Assembly (NCBI GenBank): GCA_017467965.1
Contig: JAFUJZ010000001.1
Span: 1 to 64,000 of the forward strand
DNA length: 64,000 nucleotides
Source of the DNA: Clostridia bacterium
Lineage (GTDB): Bacteria > Bacillota_A > Clostridia > UMGS1883
Direction: 5' to 3'
Under the pieces are notes generated by a model that saw only the letters and a list, made by a program, of their open reading frames with translations, ran no database searches and was not told the DNA's origin. The position numbers and the translations under genes were made by a program. Below, piece after piece: positions 31,801 through 40,740 of the stretch. Each line of letters begins with the position of its first letter. Positions within the stretch are counted from its first letter, which is position 1.

Positions 31801-33228
31801 TCATTTGTTTTTAAGACATTCACGGACTACTTCTCTTTCGTCAAAATGTATTGTTCCGTCTTTAAAAATCTGGTATGTCTCGTGACCTTTACCTGCCAGG
31901 ATAACCACATCGCCCGTCTGTGCAAAATCAAGCGCGTAGTCAATCGCGTCACGCCTTGATTCAATTGCTGTATGATTATCTTTTTTCATGCCTGTCATAA
32001 TTTCGTCCATAATGGATTCGGGGTCTTCACTTCTCGGATTGTCACTTGTTACTATAACGTAATCAGAAAGCTTTTCTGCAATAGCGCCCATTATAGGTCT
32101 CTTTTTATTGTCTCTGTCGCCACCGCAACCAAAAAGTGTGATAACTCTTCCCTTACAGAAGCCACGCACGGCACGTATTACGTTTTCAAGTCCGTCGGGG
32201 GTGTGTGCATAGTCGATGATAACCGTATAGTCCGTAAGTGTGGGTACAACCTCTAATCTGCCCTTTACACCGCGGGCAATCACAAGCCCCTTTTCCACGT
32301 CCTCCAGGCTCACTCCCAGTGCCAATGCCGCACCCGATGCGCTAAGCGCATTGTATACCGAAAATCTTCCCGGTATACCAAGCCTGAGCATTCTTTCCTC
32401 TCCGTTATATTTTCCGTCAAAGATTATGCCTCTCTCACGAAGTCTTATATTTTCCGCAACAAAATCCGCCTTGTTATCGATAGCATAGGTGATTGTGTTC
32501 TTTGCATTTTCGAGCATAACCGAAGCATATTCATCGTCAAGATTGATAACGCTTTTTCTGCTGATTTTAAAAAGCTTTGACTTTGCACGTGCGTAGTTAT
32601 CCATAGTTTCATGGAAATCAAGGTGGTCCTGGGTAAGGTTTGTGAAAACACCCACCTCAAACTCAATTCCGTACACCCTGTCAAGTTCCAACGAATGGCT
32701 TGACACCTCCATAATAACGTACTCTGTGCCTTTTTCGTACATTTTATTAAAAAGCTCGTGCAACTCTCTCGATTCCGGCGTTGTTCTTTCCGAATCAACA
32801 GCCTCATTTCCAATAAGTATCTGATTTGTGCCTATAAGACCGCACTTTTTGCCTTTAAGCTCAAGTATCTGCTTTATGAGATAGCTTGTTGTTGTCTTGC
32901 CGTTAGTGCCTGTTATACCCACAATTTTCATTTTATCTGCAGGGTTTCCAAAAAAGTTTGCTGATGCCTGCGCCAAAAATTTTCTCGACGAAGATACCTT
33001 TATATAGTTTTCTTCACTCAGGTCATCCTCGCCTGCAATAACTGCCGCACCGTTACTGAGCGCTTTGCCGATAAATTCATGACCGTCACTTTTGAAGCCT
33101 CTTACAGCCACAAAAAGCGAGCCTTTTTTTACTTTTCGCGAATCATAACAAACATCTGTTATTTCAATATCTGCCATTTTTTCGTTTACGGATATTCCTG
33201 TTTTTTCAAGTATTTCTCTAAGGCGCAT
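31801..33228 (-). CDS. murE: UDP-MurNAc-L-Ala-D-Glu:meso-diaminopimelate ligase (MurE)
   Basis: 475 residues. The Mur-ligase P-loop GITGTNGKTTT is at 104-114, the carbamylated Lys region and SSHSLELDRV at 176-185, and the central FGCGGDRDNKKRP at 366-378. The specificity motif DNPR (396-399) is the meso-DAP type, not the lysine type, so the cell wall should be A1gamma with meso-DAP. AAAGGA lies eight bases before the ATG. It follows the transpeptidase gene by 19 bases. Its substrate must carry D-Glu, which links it to the murL-murD pair at 37920-40555. Confidence 0.96.
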   Translation of the reverse strand: MRLREILEKTGISVNEKMADIEITDVCYDSRKVKKGSLFVAVRGFKSDGHEFIGKALSNGAAVIAGEDDLSEENYIKVSSSRKFLAQASANFFGNPADKMKIVGITGTNGKTTTSYLIKQILELKGKKCGLIGTNQILIGNEAVDSERTTPESRELHELFNKMYEKGTEYVIMEVSSHSLELDRVYGIEFEVGVFTNLTQDHLDFHETMDNYARAKSKLFKISRKSVINLDDEYASVMLENAKNTITYAIDNKADFVAENIRLRERGIIFDGKYNGEERMLRLGIPGRFSVYNALSASGAALALGVSLEDVEKGLVIARGVKGRLEVVPTLTDYTVIIDYAHTPDGLENVIRAVRGFCKGRVITLFGCGGDRDNKKRPIMGAIAEKLSDYVIVTSDNPRSEDPESIMDEIMTGMKKDNHTAIESRRDAIDYALDFAQTGDVVILAGKGHETYQIFKDGTIHFDEREVVRECLKNK

Positions 33229-33247
33229 CAGAACTTTCCTTTCTTCG

Positions 33248-35506
33248 TTATTCGTTATTGTTCAAAGCAAATTCCACCGTCACAACGCTGTTTTGGGACA
33301 CCAATGTACCCGGAGGCGTTGACTGGTTTACACAGAGCATTTCGTCGGTTATGTCGTTTGATGCACCACCGCCTGTCATATTCAGATTAAGCTTCAGTTC
33401 ATTTGCTTTTTTAACTACCTCTTGCCTGTTCATTCCCGTAAATTCAGGCATTTCCACTTTAACCTCTTCCTCTGCTTCGGTATAAAGTGTTACAGAGTCG
33501 CCCTCTGCAAGCATTGTTCCATAAACAGGCAACTGATTTGTAACCACGTTACCACTGCCGTGAACACTTACCTCCAATCCGAGAGCGATAAGAGCCTTCT
33601 TGGCTTCCCAGATTGTCATATTGACAGTATTGGGCATTTCAATCTTATCTTCGCCCTCAGCGTACTGAGGTTCATAACCCAGGTATTCCAAAGAATCTGC
33701 AAGTATTTTACCTACAGCAGGTGCCGCAATTGCACCACCGCCTGTGAGTACACCGCCGGGTTCGTCAAGAATAAGAAGGCACACAAGCTGAGGGTCGTCA
33801 GCAGGCGCAAAGCCTATAAATGACGCAATTCTCTTGCCGGATCCACGGGGCTGCTTTTCACTTGTACCTGTCTTGCCGCCGATTCTGTAGCCTTCAACAT
33901 AAGCACCGCTACCTGTACCGTTTGCAACAACGCTTTCAAGCGCGCCGCGCATTATACGGCTGGTGTCTTCGCTTATAACCTGACGTACAACCTCGGGTTC
34001 AACCGTGCCGATAACATTACCTTCAGCGTCAGTATATGCCTTAATAAGCTGGGGTTTCATTAGATTACCGCCGTTTACAACAGCCGAAAACGCCGTAATC
34101 ATCTGCAGCGGTGTTATCTGGAAGCCCTGACCGAAGCTACTTGTTGCAAGCTCTGCTTCGTTAAAGTTACTATCCGTGAAGAAAATACCCTTTGATTCAC
34201 CGGGCAGGACGAAATTTGTCGTCTGTGTAAAGCCAAATGCCTCATAATATTCCTTAAAACGCTTATTTCCGATTGCCGCACCGATTTCCATGAACGCAGG
34301 GTTACATGAGTTTTCCAGTGCATCTACAAAGTTTTCCTCACCGTGACCAATTCGTTTATGGCAGTGGATAGTGTGAGGGCCTACCTGCTTATAGCCTATG
34401 CAGTTAAAGCTTACGGTATCAGGGTTAATTGCACCTGATTCTACGCCTATTGCCGCAACTATACTTTTGAAAGTAGAGCCGGGTTCATAGGTGTCAACGA
34501 CAGCCTTGTTTCTCCATATTTTATTGAAATAGTCGCTGTCTGTGTATGCAGTACCGTCCTCTTTTGCCTCACCGAGAACCTTCAGCTTAAGCTCCTCGTC
34601 AACGTATCTGGGGTCATTGAGGTCAAAGTTCGGCGTAACAGCCATGGCAAGCACTTCGCCCGTATCCGGGTCCATAACAATTGCCGCCGCGCCGTTTCTT
34701 ATATCATAAAGGTTGTATGCCTCTTCAAGATACTTTTCAACATAATGCTGAATAACTTCATCTATTGTAAGCACAACACCTCTGCCGTCTTCTGGGGCAA
34801 TATAGTTTTCGTATTCATAGGGTGTAGCATTATTGTTAACGTCTTTTACAACCTGTATTCTGCCAGCAGTACCCGAAAGTGTACTGTCAAGCATTTTCTC
34901 CAAGCCTTCAAGACCATTTCCGTCGTCACCCGTAAAGCCTAAAATATGTGATGCAAAGCTCGAATAAGGATAATATCTCTTTGTGGATTCTTCAAAATAA
35001 ACACCGGGCAAATCAAGCTCTCGGATTTTATTTGCCACCGAGGGTGCTACTTTTTTCTTTATTCGTCTGCTCGCATAGTCTGCCGCTATTTCCTTACGCA
35101 AAAAGGCTTCGTCAACATCGAGGATTTTTGTCAAATTGTTAACAATCCTCTGTACAATATCCTCTTCATTAAAAGCCTCGCCGTCAAGCTGCGCCTGCGC
35201 TTTTCTTGTAGCCTGTGCTTTTACCGCAGCCTGTATTTCTCTGGGGTTAATCATAACATCCTCACAGGATGCAGACTGAGCAAGTATTTTCATGTTTCTG
35301 TCATAAATACTGCCACGCTTTGCGGCAACCTGCTGGTCACGGGTCTGCTGTTCAAGTGCTTGTTTTTTGTATTCATCGCCGTGAAGAATCTGGAAATCTC
35401 CCAACCTTAAAATAACAAGTCCCATAAGCCCCAGGAAAACCCAGAACATAACCATTATTCTCTTTTTGACGCCTGACGATGCTCTTGTGCTCTGTTCATT
35501 TGCCAT
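33248..35506 (-). CDS. Class B penicillin-binding protein, SpoVD/FtsI-type, with two PASTA domains
   Basis: 752 residues. A short cytosolic tail and one transmembrane segment (about 15-35), then the dimerisation domain, and the transpeptidase with STFK (344-347), SCN (400-402) and KTG (545-547). Two PASTA domains occupy about 620-682 and 684-748. It cross-links septal or spore peptidoglycan together with the SEDS partner encoded downstream. In Bacillus the PASTA-containing paralogues are PbpB and SpoVD; with a single copy in dcw the two roles cannot be separated here. GGAGG precedes the ATG by about seven bases. A hairpin and a short gap separate it from ftsL. Confidence 0.94.
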   Translation of the reverse strand: MANEQSTRASSGVKKRIMVMFWVFLGLMGLVILRLGDFQILHGDEYKKQALEQQTRDQQVAAKRGSIYDRNMKILAQSASCEDVMINPREIQAAVKAQATRKAQAQLDGEAFNEEDIVQRIVNNLTKILDVDEAFLRKEIAADYASRRIKKKVAPSVANKIRELDLPGVYFEESTKRYYPYSSFASHILGFTGDDGNGLEGLEKMLDSTLSGTAGRIQVVKDVNNNATPYEYENYIAPEDGRGVVLTIDEVIQHYVEKYLEEAYNLYDIRNGAAAIVMDPDTGEVLAMAVTPNFDLNDPRYVDEELKLKVLGEAKEDGTAYTDSDYFNKIWRNKAVVDTYEPGSTFKSIVAAIGVESGAINPDTVSFNCIGYKQVGPHTIHCHKRIGHGEENFVDALENSCNPAFMEIGAAIGNKRFKEYYEAFGFTQTTNFVLPGESKGIFFTDSNFNEAELATSSFGQGFQITPLQMITAFSAVVNGGNLMKPQLIKAYTDAEGNVIGTVEPEVVRQVISEDTSRIMRGALESVVANGTGSGAYVEGYRIGGKTGTSEKQPRGSGKRIASFIGFAPADDPQLVCLLILDEPGGVLTGGGAIAAPAVGKILADSLEYLGYEPQYAEGEDKIEMPNTVNMTIWEAKKALIALGLEVSVHGSGNVVTNQLPVYGTMLAEGDSVTLYTEAEEEVKVEMPEFTGMNRQEVVKKANELKLNLNMTGGGASNDITDEMLCVNQSTPPGTLVSQNSVVTVEFALNNNE

Positions 35507-35577
35507 GTTCCAAACCTCCCCATTTTCGGGACTAATCTACATTATTATATATATTCCGTCCAAATCCCAATAGATAA

Positions 35578-35612
35578 AATTTGAGTGCGATCCTGTCGGA
35601 GGCACTCAAAAG
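35578..35612 (-). terminator. Weak hairpin between ftsL and the class B PBP gene
   Basis: Minus-strand TTTGAGTGC pairs with GCACTCAAA around a 13-base loop and is followed by TTTT. It may be a partial terminator or an mRNA processing stem inside the dcw operon, allowing separate control of the PBP gene. Confidence 0.45.
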
Positions 35613-35639
35613 TACTTTCTTATGTAAATATATTTCGCC

Positions 35640-36122
35640 TTAATACAAATATTCCAACAGAATTTTCGCCTTATTTATGAACGCCGAAAAACCCGTGCTG
35701 GTCTCTGTTTCTTCTGTCAAAATTTCGCCGCCTTCTTCTGTCTTGATTGCAATCTCAACTCTCTGCGAGGGGTCTGCCTTCTGCATACCAAGTCTTGTAA
35801 CCGCTATTTCCTCAATCATATTCAAGTCAAACTGACCTGAGAGGTACATTTCCTTTTCGGTAATCATTGCATCGAGCTTTCCGATAGCTTCCTCCTCGTG
35901 TGCAATCTCACCGCAAAGCTTGTCTATCTGTGCTTCTCTTACCATTACCACAGTCAGCACAGCTGCCACTACAGCAAGGCTCTTGAGAGCTTTTTTCTTC
36001 ATTTCTTCAATTTTTGCAGCACGCGCTGCGCTGCGTCTGGACTTCTTTGACACCTTAACGGTATCGCCCTTGAAAATTTCTTTAGTTTCTAACTCTCTTG
36101 CTACCGAACCATAATTGTACAT
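35640..36122 (-). CDS. FtsL-like septum protein
   Basis: 160 residues. A basic cytosolic N-terminus (KKSRRSAARAAK), a single hydrophobic segment (about 47-62), then a heptad coiled coil (about 63-110, IDKLCGEIAHEEEAIGKLDAMI) and an acidic, Thr-rich C-terminus. Sequence is poorly conserved in this family; the call rests on topology, length and the standard dcw position between rsmH and the PBP gene. FtsL forms a trimer with FtsB and FtsQ that activates FtsW and FtsI. The ribosome site (GAAAGG) is unusually far, 16 bases, from the ATG. Confidence 0.75.
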   Translation of the reverse strand: MYNYGSVARELETKEIFKGDTVKVSKKSRRSAARAAKIEEMKKKALKSLAVVAAVLTVVMVREAQIDKLCGEIAHEEEAIGKLDAMITEKEMYLSGQFDLNMIEEIAVTRLGMQKADPSQRVEIAIKTEEGGEILTEETETSTGFSAFINKAKILLEYLY

Positions 36123-36160
36123 GGGCGTCGGGCACCGACCTTTCTTCCTATATATAAATA

Positions 36161-37090
36161 TCAGATAATCTTTTCACAAACTCTCAGCTTTGCGCTTCTT
36201 GACCTCGGATTAACTTCTATCTCTTCATCCGATGGAAGTATGGGTTTTCTTGTTATAACCTTTACGCTGTCTTTTTTTCCGCATACACAAACGGGAAAGT
36301 TTTTCGGGCAAGTGCAGGCATTTGCAAGCGAGTTAAAGGTTTCCTTTACAATCCTGTCTTCTAACGAATGGAAGGTTATCACTGCCATTCTGCCACCCTT
36401 TTTGAGTAGCTCCACACCATCACGAACAGCCTTCTCCAGAATTCTCAGCTCGCCGTTTACCTCAATGCGTATTGCCTGAAAGGTTCTTTTTGCAGGGTGG
36501 GGACCGTCTTTTCTCGCTCCCTGCGGAACAGCCGCCTTTATAATGTCAACAAGCTCAAAGGTTGTTTCTATTGGCTTTTTCTCACGGGCTTCGCATATGA
36601 ATTTTGTAATTCTTACAGCCCATTTTTCCTCGCCGTATTTTGTTATAATCTCACAAAGCTTTTCTTCGGAATAAGTGTTTACAACCTCTTTTGCACTAAG
36701 TCCCTCTCTGCGATCCATTCGCATATCCAAGGGGGCGTCGTGCATGTACGAAAATCCTCTCTCAGCCTCGTCAAGCTGGTAGGACGAAACACCCAAATCC
36801 GCAATTATACCGTCAAGAGCATCAACACCCAAGCTTTCAATCTCTCTCTTTACATTTTCAAAGCTCGAATGAATAGGGTTAAAACGCTCTTTTTTATCTT
36901 CAAAACGTTTTTTGCAAACATTTATCGCATCAATATCTCTGTCAAAGCCGTACAGTATGCCGCCACGATTGAGTATGAGAGCACTGTGTCCACCGCCACC
37001 CATGGTAAAATCGGCATAACGTCCACCCTCTTTTACATTTACGGCGTCAATCGTTTCGTTCAAAAGCACGCTAACGTGGGAAAATTCCAT
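36161..37090 (-). CDS. rsmH: 16S rRNA m4C1402 methyltransferase RsmH (MraW)
   Basis: 309 residues. The SAM-binding motif [16 protein letters not shown] (about 24-39), [22 protein letters not shown] (about 99-120), [17 protein letters not shown] and the C-terminal [15 protein letters not shown] and [23 protein letters not shown] are all typical. It methylates N4 of C1402 in the ribosomal decoding centre. It follows mraZ by 28 bases and shares the dcw promoter. Confidence 0.97.
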   Translation of the reverse strand: MEFSHVSVLLNETIDAVNVKEGGRYADFTMGGGGHSALILNRGGILYGFDRDIDAINVCKKRFEDKKERFNPIHSSFENVKREIESLGVDALDGIIADLGVSSYQLDEAERGFSYMHDAPLDMRMDRREGLSAKEVVNTYSEEKLCEIITKYGEEKWAVRITKFICEAREKKPIETTFELVDIIKAAVPQGARKDGPHPAKRTFQAIRIEVNGELRILEKAVRDGVELLKKGGRMAVITFHSLEDRIVKETFNSLANACTCPKNFPVCVCGKKDSVKVITRKPILPSDEEIEVNPRSRSAKLRVCEKII

Positions 37091-37118
37091 TATTCATTTC
37101 TCCTTTCCCACATTTTTA

Positions 37119-37559
37119 TTACATACTAAGTCCTTCGGCTCTGAGTGCTTCCGCAGCATCCTCCAGGCTCATGGAATCGTCACCATACAGATAATCGTTC
37201 CACTTAGCACTATCCCAGATTTCGGCATGGTTGCCGTTACCTACGATAACAAGCTCCTTGTCTAATGAAGCAAACTCACGAAGTGTGGGCGGGACAACAA
37301 ATCTGCCCTGCTTGTCCGCTTCACAAAGATGCGCACCTGTTATAATAACTCTCTGAAGTCGTCTTGCTTCGCGCATATTACCCGGAAGTGCCTGAATAGC
37401 TGCACCCAGCTTTTCGAACTCTTCTGCCGAATATACCGCCAGACATCCTTCAAAACCCTTTGTCACATAAAAACTTTCGCCCAATTCCTCACGCAACTTG
37501 CTGGGCATTATTACTCTGCCTTTGGCATCAAGATTATGACTATATTCACCTGATAACAA
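37119..37559 (-). CDS. mraZ: Transcriptional regulator MraZ
   Basis: 146 residues from a TTG start (MLSGEYSHNLDAKGR), chosen because GGAGG is eight bases upstream and because the family begins with M, two residues, GEY; a GTG three codons earlier overlaps the ribosome site. Two SpoVT-AbrB-like repeats (DAKGRVIMPSKLRE near 11-24 and DKQGRFVVPPTLREF near 86-100) give the DNA-binding ring. MraZ represses its own dcw promoter through short direct repeats, and such repeats lie immediately upstream. Confidence 0.95.
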   Translation of the reverse strand: MLSGEYSHNLDAKGRVIMPSKLREELGESFYVTKGFEGCLAVYSAEEFEKLGAAIQALPGNMREARRLQRVIITGAHLCEADKQGRFVVPPTLREFASLDKELVIVGNGNHAEIWDSAKWNDYLYGDDSMSLEDAAEALRAEGLSM

Positions 37560-37628
37560 GTCGCGCACCTCCTTCGACGAATTTCAACATAATGCACTGT
37601 GGAAAATTTTTAATTTTCACTTAGTTTT

Positions 37629-37689
37629 CCACCAAGTTTTCCACAACTTCCACCACTTCGTGGCACTCAAAACCACTTTGTGGCACTTT
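37629..37689 (-). promoter_or_regulatory. MraZ operator: phased 10-bp direct repeats
   Basis: On the minus strand, four exact 10-bp units in a row read AAAGTGCCAC, AAAGTGGTTT, TGAGTGCCAC and GAAGTGGTGG, followed by two decayed units (AAGTTGTGGA, AAACTTGGTGG). All share an AGTGSY-like core on one helix face. They begin just downstream of the -10 box. MraZ boxes in Mollicutes are AAAGTG repeats, so the match is close. Confidence 0.8.
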
Positions 37690-37696
37690 CATGGTT

Positions 37697-37725
37697 ATTT
37701 TACTATATAAATTATTAAATTTCAA
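37697..37725 (-). promoter_or_regulatory. dcw cluster promoter (mraZ promoter)
   Basis: Minus-strand TTGAAA, 17 bases, TAAAAT: five of six matches in each box with ideal spacing. The MraZ repeats start about seven bases downstream, covering the predicted start site. Confidence 0.8.
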
Positions 37726-37851
37726 TACTTTTTTCATAATTTTTTTCGAGAAAATTCAGCTTTTTTTGCCCTCTTTCGCCCCTTTTCAACATCTTGTATT
37801 TGACCATTTTCGACACACAATATATGCGGTTTTTCTTTTTGATTTTTATGT

Positions 37852-37880
37852 GTTTACTTTTTTTCACAATGTGCTATAAT
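37852..37880 (+). promoter_or_regulatory. Promoter of the murL-murD pair
   Basis: A perfect TATAAT with an extended -10 (TGCTATAAT); the -35 region (GTTTAC, 17 bases upstream) is weak, as is common with extended -10 promoters. It drives transcription away from the dcw cluster, about 130 bases from the mraZ promoter. Confidence 0.7.
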
Positions 37881-37919
37881 AATAAAAAAAGGCTTTTTTT
37901 CAATGCTCGGAGGTCAGTT

Positions 37920-39269
37920 ATGAAAACCTATAATTCTTTGAGGGTGGCTCATCCCACTTTTTATTACAAAAATTACGAAATCGAACAAAAATTAAACGAA
38001 ATTCACGTTACATATCATTTTGAAATTGAATCTTTAGCCAAGTTTTCCCCAAGTTGGATTTTTTCCGTTGTGGAAAACTCTGATTTTTCCACAGATGAAA
38101 ATTTTAAAGCCATGGTCTTCAATCTGGGGCTCGCCGAGCTTGTCAGCTATTGGAAAATCACCTGTTCACCAAATGTGGTGATTGAATGTGGGGCTCTTTC
38201 ACCCAAGCAGGTCAACTGGTGGAAAAAGCTTTACTTCCACGGTCTTGGTGAGTTTTTCTATCTCAACAACATCCGTCCCGACCTTTCCTTTATGAAAATT
38301 GAATCCTGTGCATCTCCCCATACACCCACCCGTTCTGAAAGATATCTTTCGGGTAACCTTATTCCTGTGGGCGGAGGCAAGGATTCCAACGTAACTATGG
38401 AGCTTTTAAAGGACTTCAAATCAGAAAACCGCCCCTACATTATCAATCCCCGCGGGGCAACAATTGACAGCGTACGTGTTGCAGGCTATGAAGATTCCGT
38501 ATTAACTGCACGCCGCAGTTTAGATTCCGAAATGCTTCGCTTAAACCGCGAGGGTTATCTTAACGGTCATACACCGTTCAGTGCAATTGTTGCATTTTCG
38601 GGGCTCATTACAGCCTACGTAAACTCGCTCAAATACGTGGTTTTGTCAAATGAATCCTCCGCAAACGAGTCCACCGTTGCAGGCAGCACTGTTAATCATC
38701 AGTATTCAAAAAGCTTTGAATTTGAGAAGGACTTCAACAATTACGAACGTGAATTTATAAAGAGCGGAGTTTATTATTTCAGTCTTCTCCGTCCACTCTC
38801 TGAATATCAGATTGCATCGTATTTTTCTCGCCTCAAGCCTTATCACGAGGTGTTCCGCAGTTGTAACAAGGGTAGTCACACAAACATATGGTGTGCAGAT
38901 TGTCCAAAGTGTCTTTTTGTATACCTCATCCTCTCACCGTTCCTTTCTATAGATGAGCTCACAGCCATTTTCGGTCGTAATATGGGTGACGACGAAAACC
39001 TCATCCCCACGCTCAATCAGCTCATCGGTCACAAAAATAACGAAAAGCCCTTTGAATGTGTCGGCAGTCGTGACGAGGTAAACTTTGCAATATGCGAAGC
39101 TATCAAAAAGAACGAAAACCTCCCCAAGCTTTTTGAGCATTATAAATCAACACCCCTTTACAAGGAGTATTCATCAAGAGAGAACCCCTATCCCCGCTTT
39201 TATGACCGCGAAAACCTTATCCCCAAGGGCTACCTTGACATTTTAGAAAGAGAGCTTGACTTATGCTGA
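37920..39269 (+). CDS. murL: UDP-N-acetyl-alpha-D-muramoyl-L-alanyl-L-glutamate epimerase (MurL-like)
   Basis: 449 residues from the ATG with GGAGG seven bases upstream; the longer frame is hydrophobic junk without a ribosome site. An ATP-binding PP-loop-like motif PVGGGKDS lies at 149-156, followed by NGHTPFSAI (215-223), LSNESSANES (242-251), VNHQYSKSFEFE (258-269) and the Cys motif CADCPKC (325-331) before FVYLIL. I recognise this layout as that of MurL, which in Xanthomonas epimerises the terminal L-Glu of UDP-MurNAc-L-Ala-L-Glu to D-Glu using ATP. The 7-base overlap with a MurD-type ligase strongly supports it. Other PP-loop enzymes (asparagine-synthetase-like) are the main alternative. 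Mostly known from Proteobacteria, so its presence here is notable. Confidence 0.78.
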   Translation: MKTYNSLRVAHPTFYYKNYEIEQKLNEIHVTYHFEIESLAKFSPSWIFSVVENSDFSTDENFKAMVFNLGLAELVSYWKITCSPNVVIECGALSPKQVNWWKKLYFHGLGEFFYLNNIRPDLSFMKIESCASPHTPTRSERYLSGNLIPVGGGKDSNVTMELLKDFKSENRPYIINPRGATIDSVRVAGYEDSVLTARRSLDSEMLRLNREGYLNGHTPFSAIVAFSGLITAYVNSLKYVVLSNESSANESTVAGSTVNHQYSKSFEFEKDFNNYEREFIKSGVYYFSLLRPLSEYQIASYFSRLKPYHEVFRSCNKGSHTNIWCADCPKCLFVYLILSPFLSIDELTAIFGRNMGDDENLIPTLNQLIGHKNNEKPFECVGSRDEVNFAICEAIKKNENLPKLFEHYKSTPLYKEYSSRENPYPRFYDRENLIPKGYLDILERELDLC

Positions 39270-40555
39270 TTTCTTATATTAAAAACCTCATAAAAGACAA
39301 ATCTGTTTGTATTTTAGGCTTCGGCAGAGAAGGCAAAAGCACTCTTAACACCTTTCTCACCGCAGGTGGATTTAAATCAATCACAATCTGTGACAAAAAT
39401 CCTGTTTCTTGCCGCGAAGCAAACATTGTTACAGGCGACGACTATCAAAAAAGCCTTGACCGCTTTGACATAGTCATGAAAAGCCCGGGTATTGTTCTTG
39501 AAGATAATGCCCTTTGCGATTTTTCCCGTCTTTATTCCCAGACTGAGATTTTCCTCTCCGTTTATCGTAACAGGACAATTGCCATAACCGGCACCAAGGG
39601 TAAAAGCACCACCTCAAGCCTTATATACCACGTATTTCGCGAATGTGGCAAAAACGCAGTACTTCTCGGCAATATCGGTATTCCTCCCTTCGACGGTATA
39701 ATAAAAGATAACGATACAATCGTTCTGGAGCTTTCAAGCCACCAGCTGGAATACACCAACGTTTCTCCCCACACGGCGGTATTTCTCAATATTTTTCCCG
39801 AGCATCTTGACCATTACGGCACATTTGAAAAATACTACGATGCGAAGAAAAACATCTACCGCTACCAAAAAGAGGACGACAGGCTTATTGCACATACCAT
39901 GGTTGATACAAAAGGTGCTGCTTCTCACATAACAACCTTTGGTGAAGACGGCAATATCACGATAAACCCCTCATCATTTATCTGTGACGGCGAGGTTATT
40001 ACCCTCGATTCTTCGTGCCCTCTTTTAGGCAGTCATAACGTAAATAATATCGCTGTTGCATATTGGGCAACAAAGCCCTACGGCATTACAAAAGACGAAT
40101 TTTCAAAAGCACTTTCCACATTCCGACCGCTTCCTCACAGGCTCGAAAAGATTGGTGAAAAGGACTCTGTCATTTATTATGACGATTCCATATCAACCTG
40201 CTGTGAGACCACAATCCAGGCGCTCAATTCTCTCACAAACGTGGGTACGCTTCTCGTAGGCGGTATGGATCGTGGCATTGACTATACTCTTTTGGAGGAT
40301 TTTCTTCTCACATACGATATCCCCAACGTAATTTTCATGTACGACACGGGCAAACGTATAATGGAAGAGCTTTCGGGCAAAGAGCATTTATTTACAGCAC
40401 ACTTTGCAGCCAACCTGCAAGAGGCTGTAGCTGTTGCAAAAAACGTAACCCCGAAAGGTTCAATATGCCTCCTGTCTCCCGCAGCGGCAAGCTACGGCTT
40501 TTTCAAAAATTTTGAGGACCGCGGCGAACAGTTCAAAAACTTTGCATTAGGTTAA
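39263..40555 (+). CDS. murD: MurD-type ligase, predicted to add L-Glu (MurD2-like)
   Basis: 430 residues. N-terminal Rossmann-like domain (VCILGFGREGKST at 15-27), P-loop ITGTKGKSTTSS (108-119), LELSSHQLEY and NIFPEHLDHYGTFEKYYDAK in the central domain, and C-terminal RPLPHRLEKIG and DDSISTCCETTIQAL, typical of UDP-MurNAc-L-alanine:glutamate ligases. Classical MurD uses D-Glu; MurD2 enzymes paired with MurL use L-Glu. The choice here is inferred from the overlapping murL gene, not from residues I can diagnose. The start ATG lies inside the last codons of murL. It is the only murD in the window; the dcw cluster lacks one. A terminator follows. Confidence 0.88.
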   Translation: MLISYIKNLIKDKSVCILGFGREGKSTLNTFLTAGGFKSITICDKNPVSCREANIVTGDDYQKSLDRFDIVMKSPGIVLEDNALCDFSRLYSQTEIFLSVYRNRTIAITGTKGKSTTSSLIYHVFRECGKNAVLLGNIGIPPFDGIIKDNDTIVLELSSHQLEYTNVSPHTAVFLNIFPEHLDHYGTFEKYYDAKKNIYRYQKEDDRLIAHTMVDTKGAASHITTFGEDGNITINPSSFICDGEVITLDSSCPLLGSHNVNNIAVAYWATKPYGITKDEFSKALSTFRPLPHRLEKIGEKDSVIYYDDSISTCCETTIQALNSLTNVGTLLVGGMDRGIDYTLLEDFLLTYDIPNVIFMYDTGKRIMEELSGKEHLFTAHFAANLQEAVAVAKNVTPKGSICLLSPAAASYGFFKNFEDRGEQFKNFALG

Positions 40556-40580
40556 TAAAAAATAGTCCGGACCGCAAAAA

Positions 40581-40622
40581 GAGGGTGTAAAAAAACAATG
40601 AGTTTTTTTACACCCTCTTTTA
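40581..40622 (+). terminator. Terminator of the murL-murD transcript
   Basis: A 16-base perfect stem, GAGGGTGTAAAAAAAC and its complement, loop AATGA, then TTTTA. No gene on the other strand ends here, so it serves murL-murD. Confidence 0.9.
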
Positions 40623-40706
40623 TGTATTTTATAAGATATTCGTGCATAAAATTTATCCTGCCCGGAAATAATGAAAATATACTCAATATATTTTTTCCAA
40701 ATGCTC

Positions 40707-40735
40707 TTGATTTTTCCTCGTGCTTATTGTATAAT
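40707..40735 (+). promoter_or_regulatory. Promoter of the phosphoglucomutase gene
   Basis: TTGATT, 17 bases, TATAAT on the plus strand, following the murD terminator. The predicted start site is about 60 bases before the ATG. Confidence 0.72.
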
Positions 40736-40740
40736 TTAGT

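Noticed and set aside
37629..37689. Tandem 10-bp repeats considered as a CRISPR-like or minisatellite array
   Set aside because: Unit is too short, there are no spacers, and position and core match an MraZ operator.
37794..37919. Longer hydrophobic N-terminus for the murL product
   Set aside because: It overlaps the extended -10 promoter and lacks a ribosome site; GGAGG precedes the ATG at 37920.
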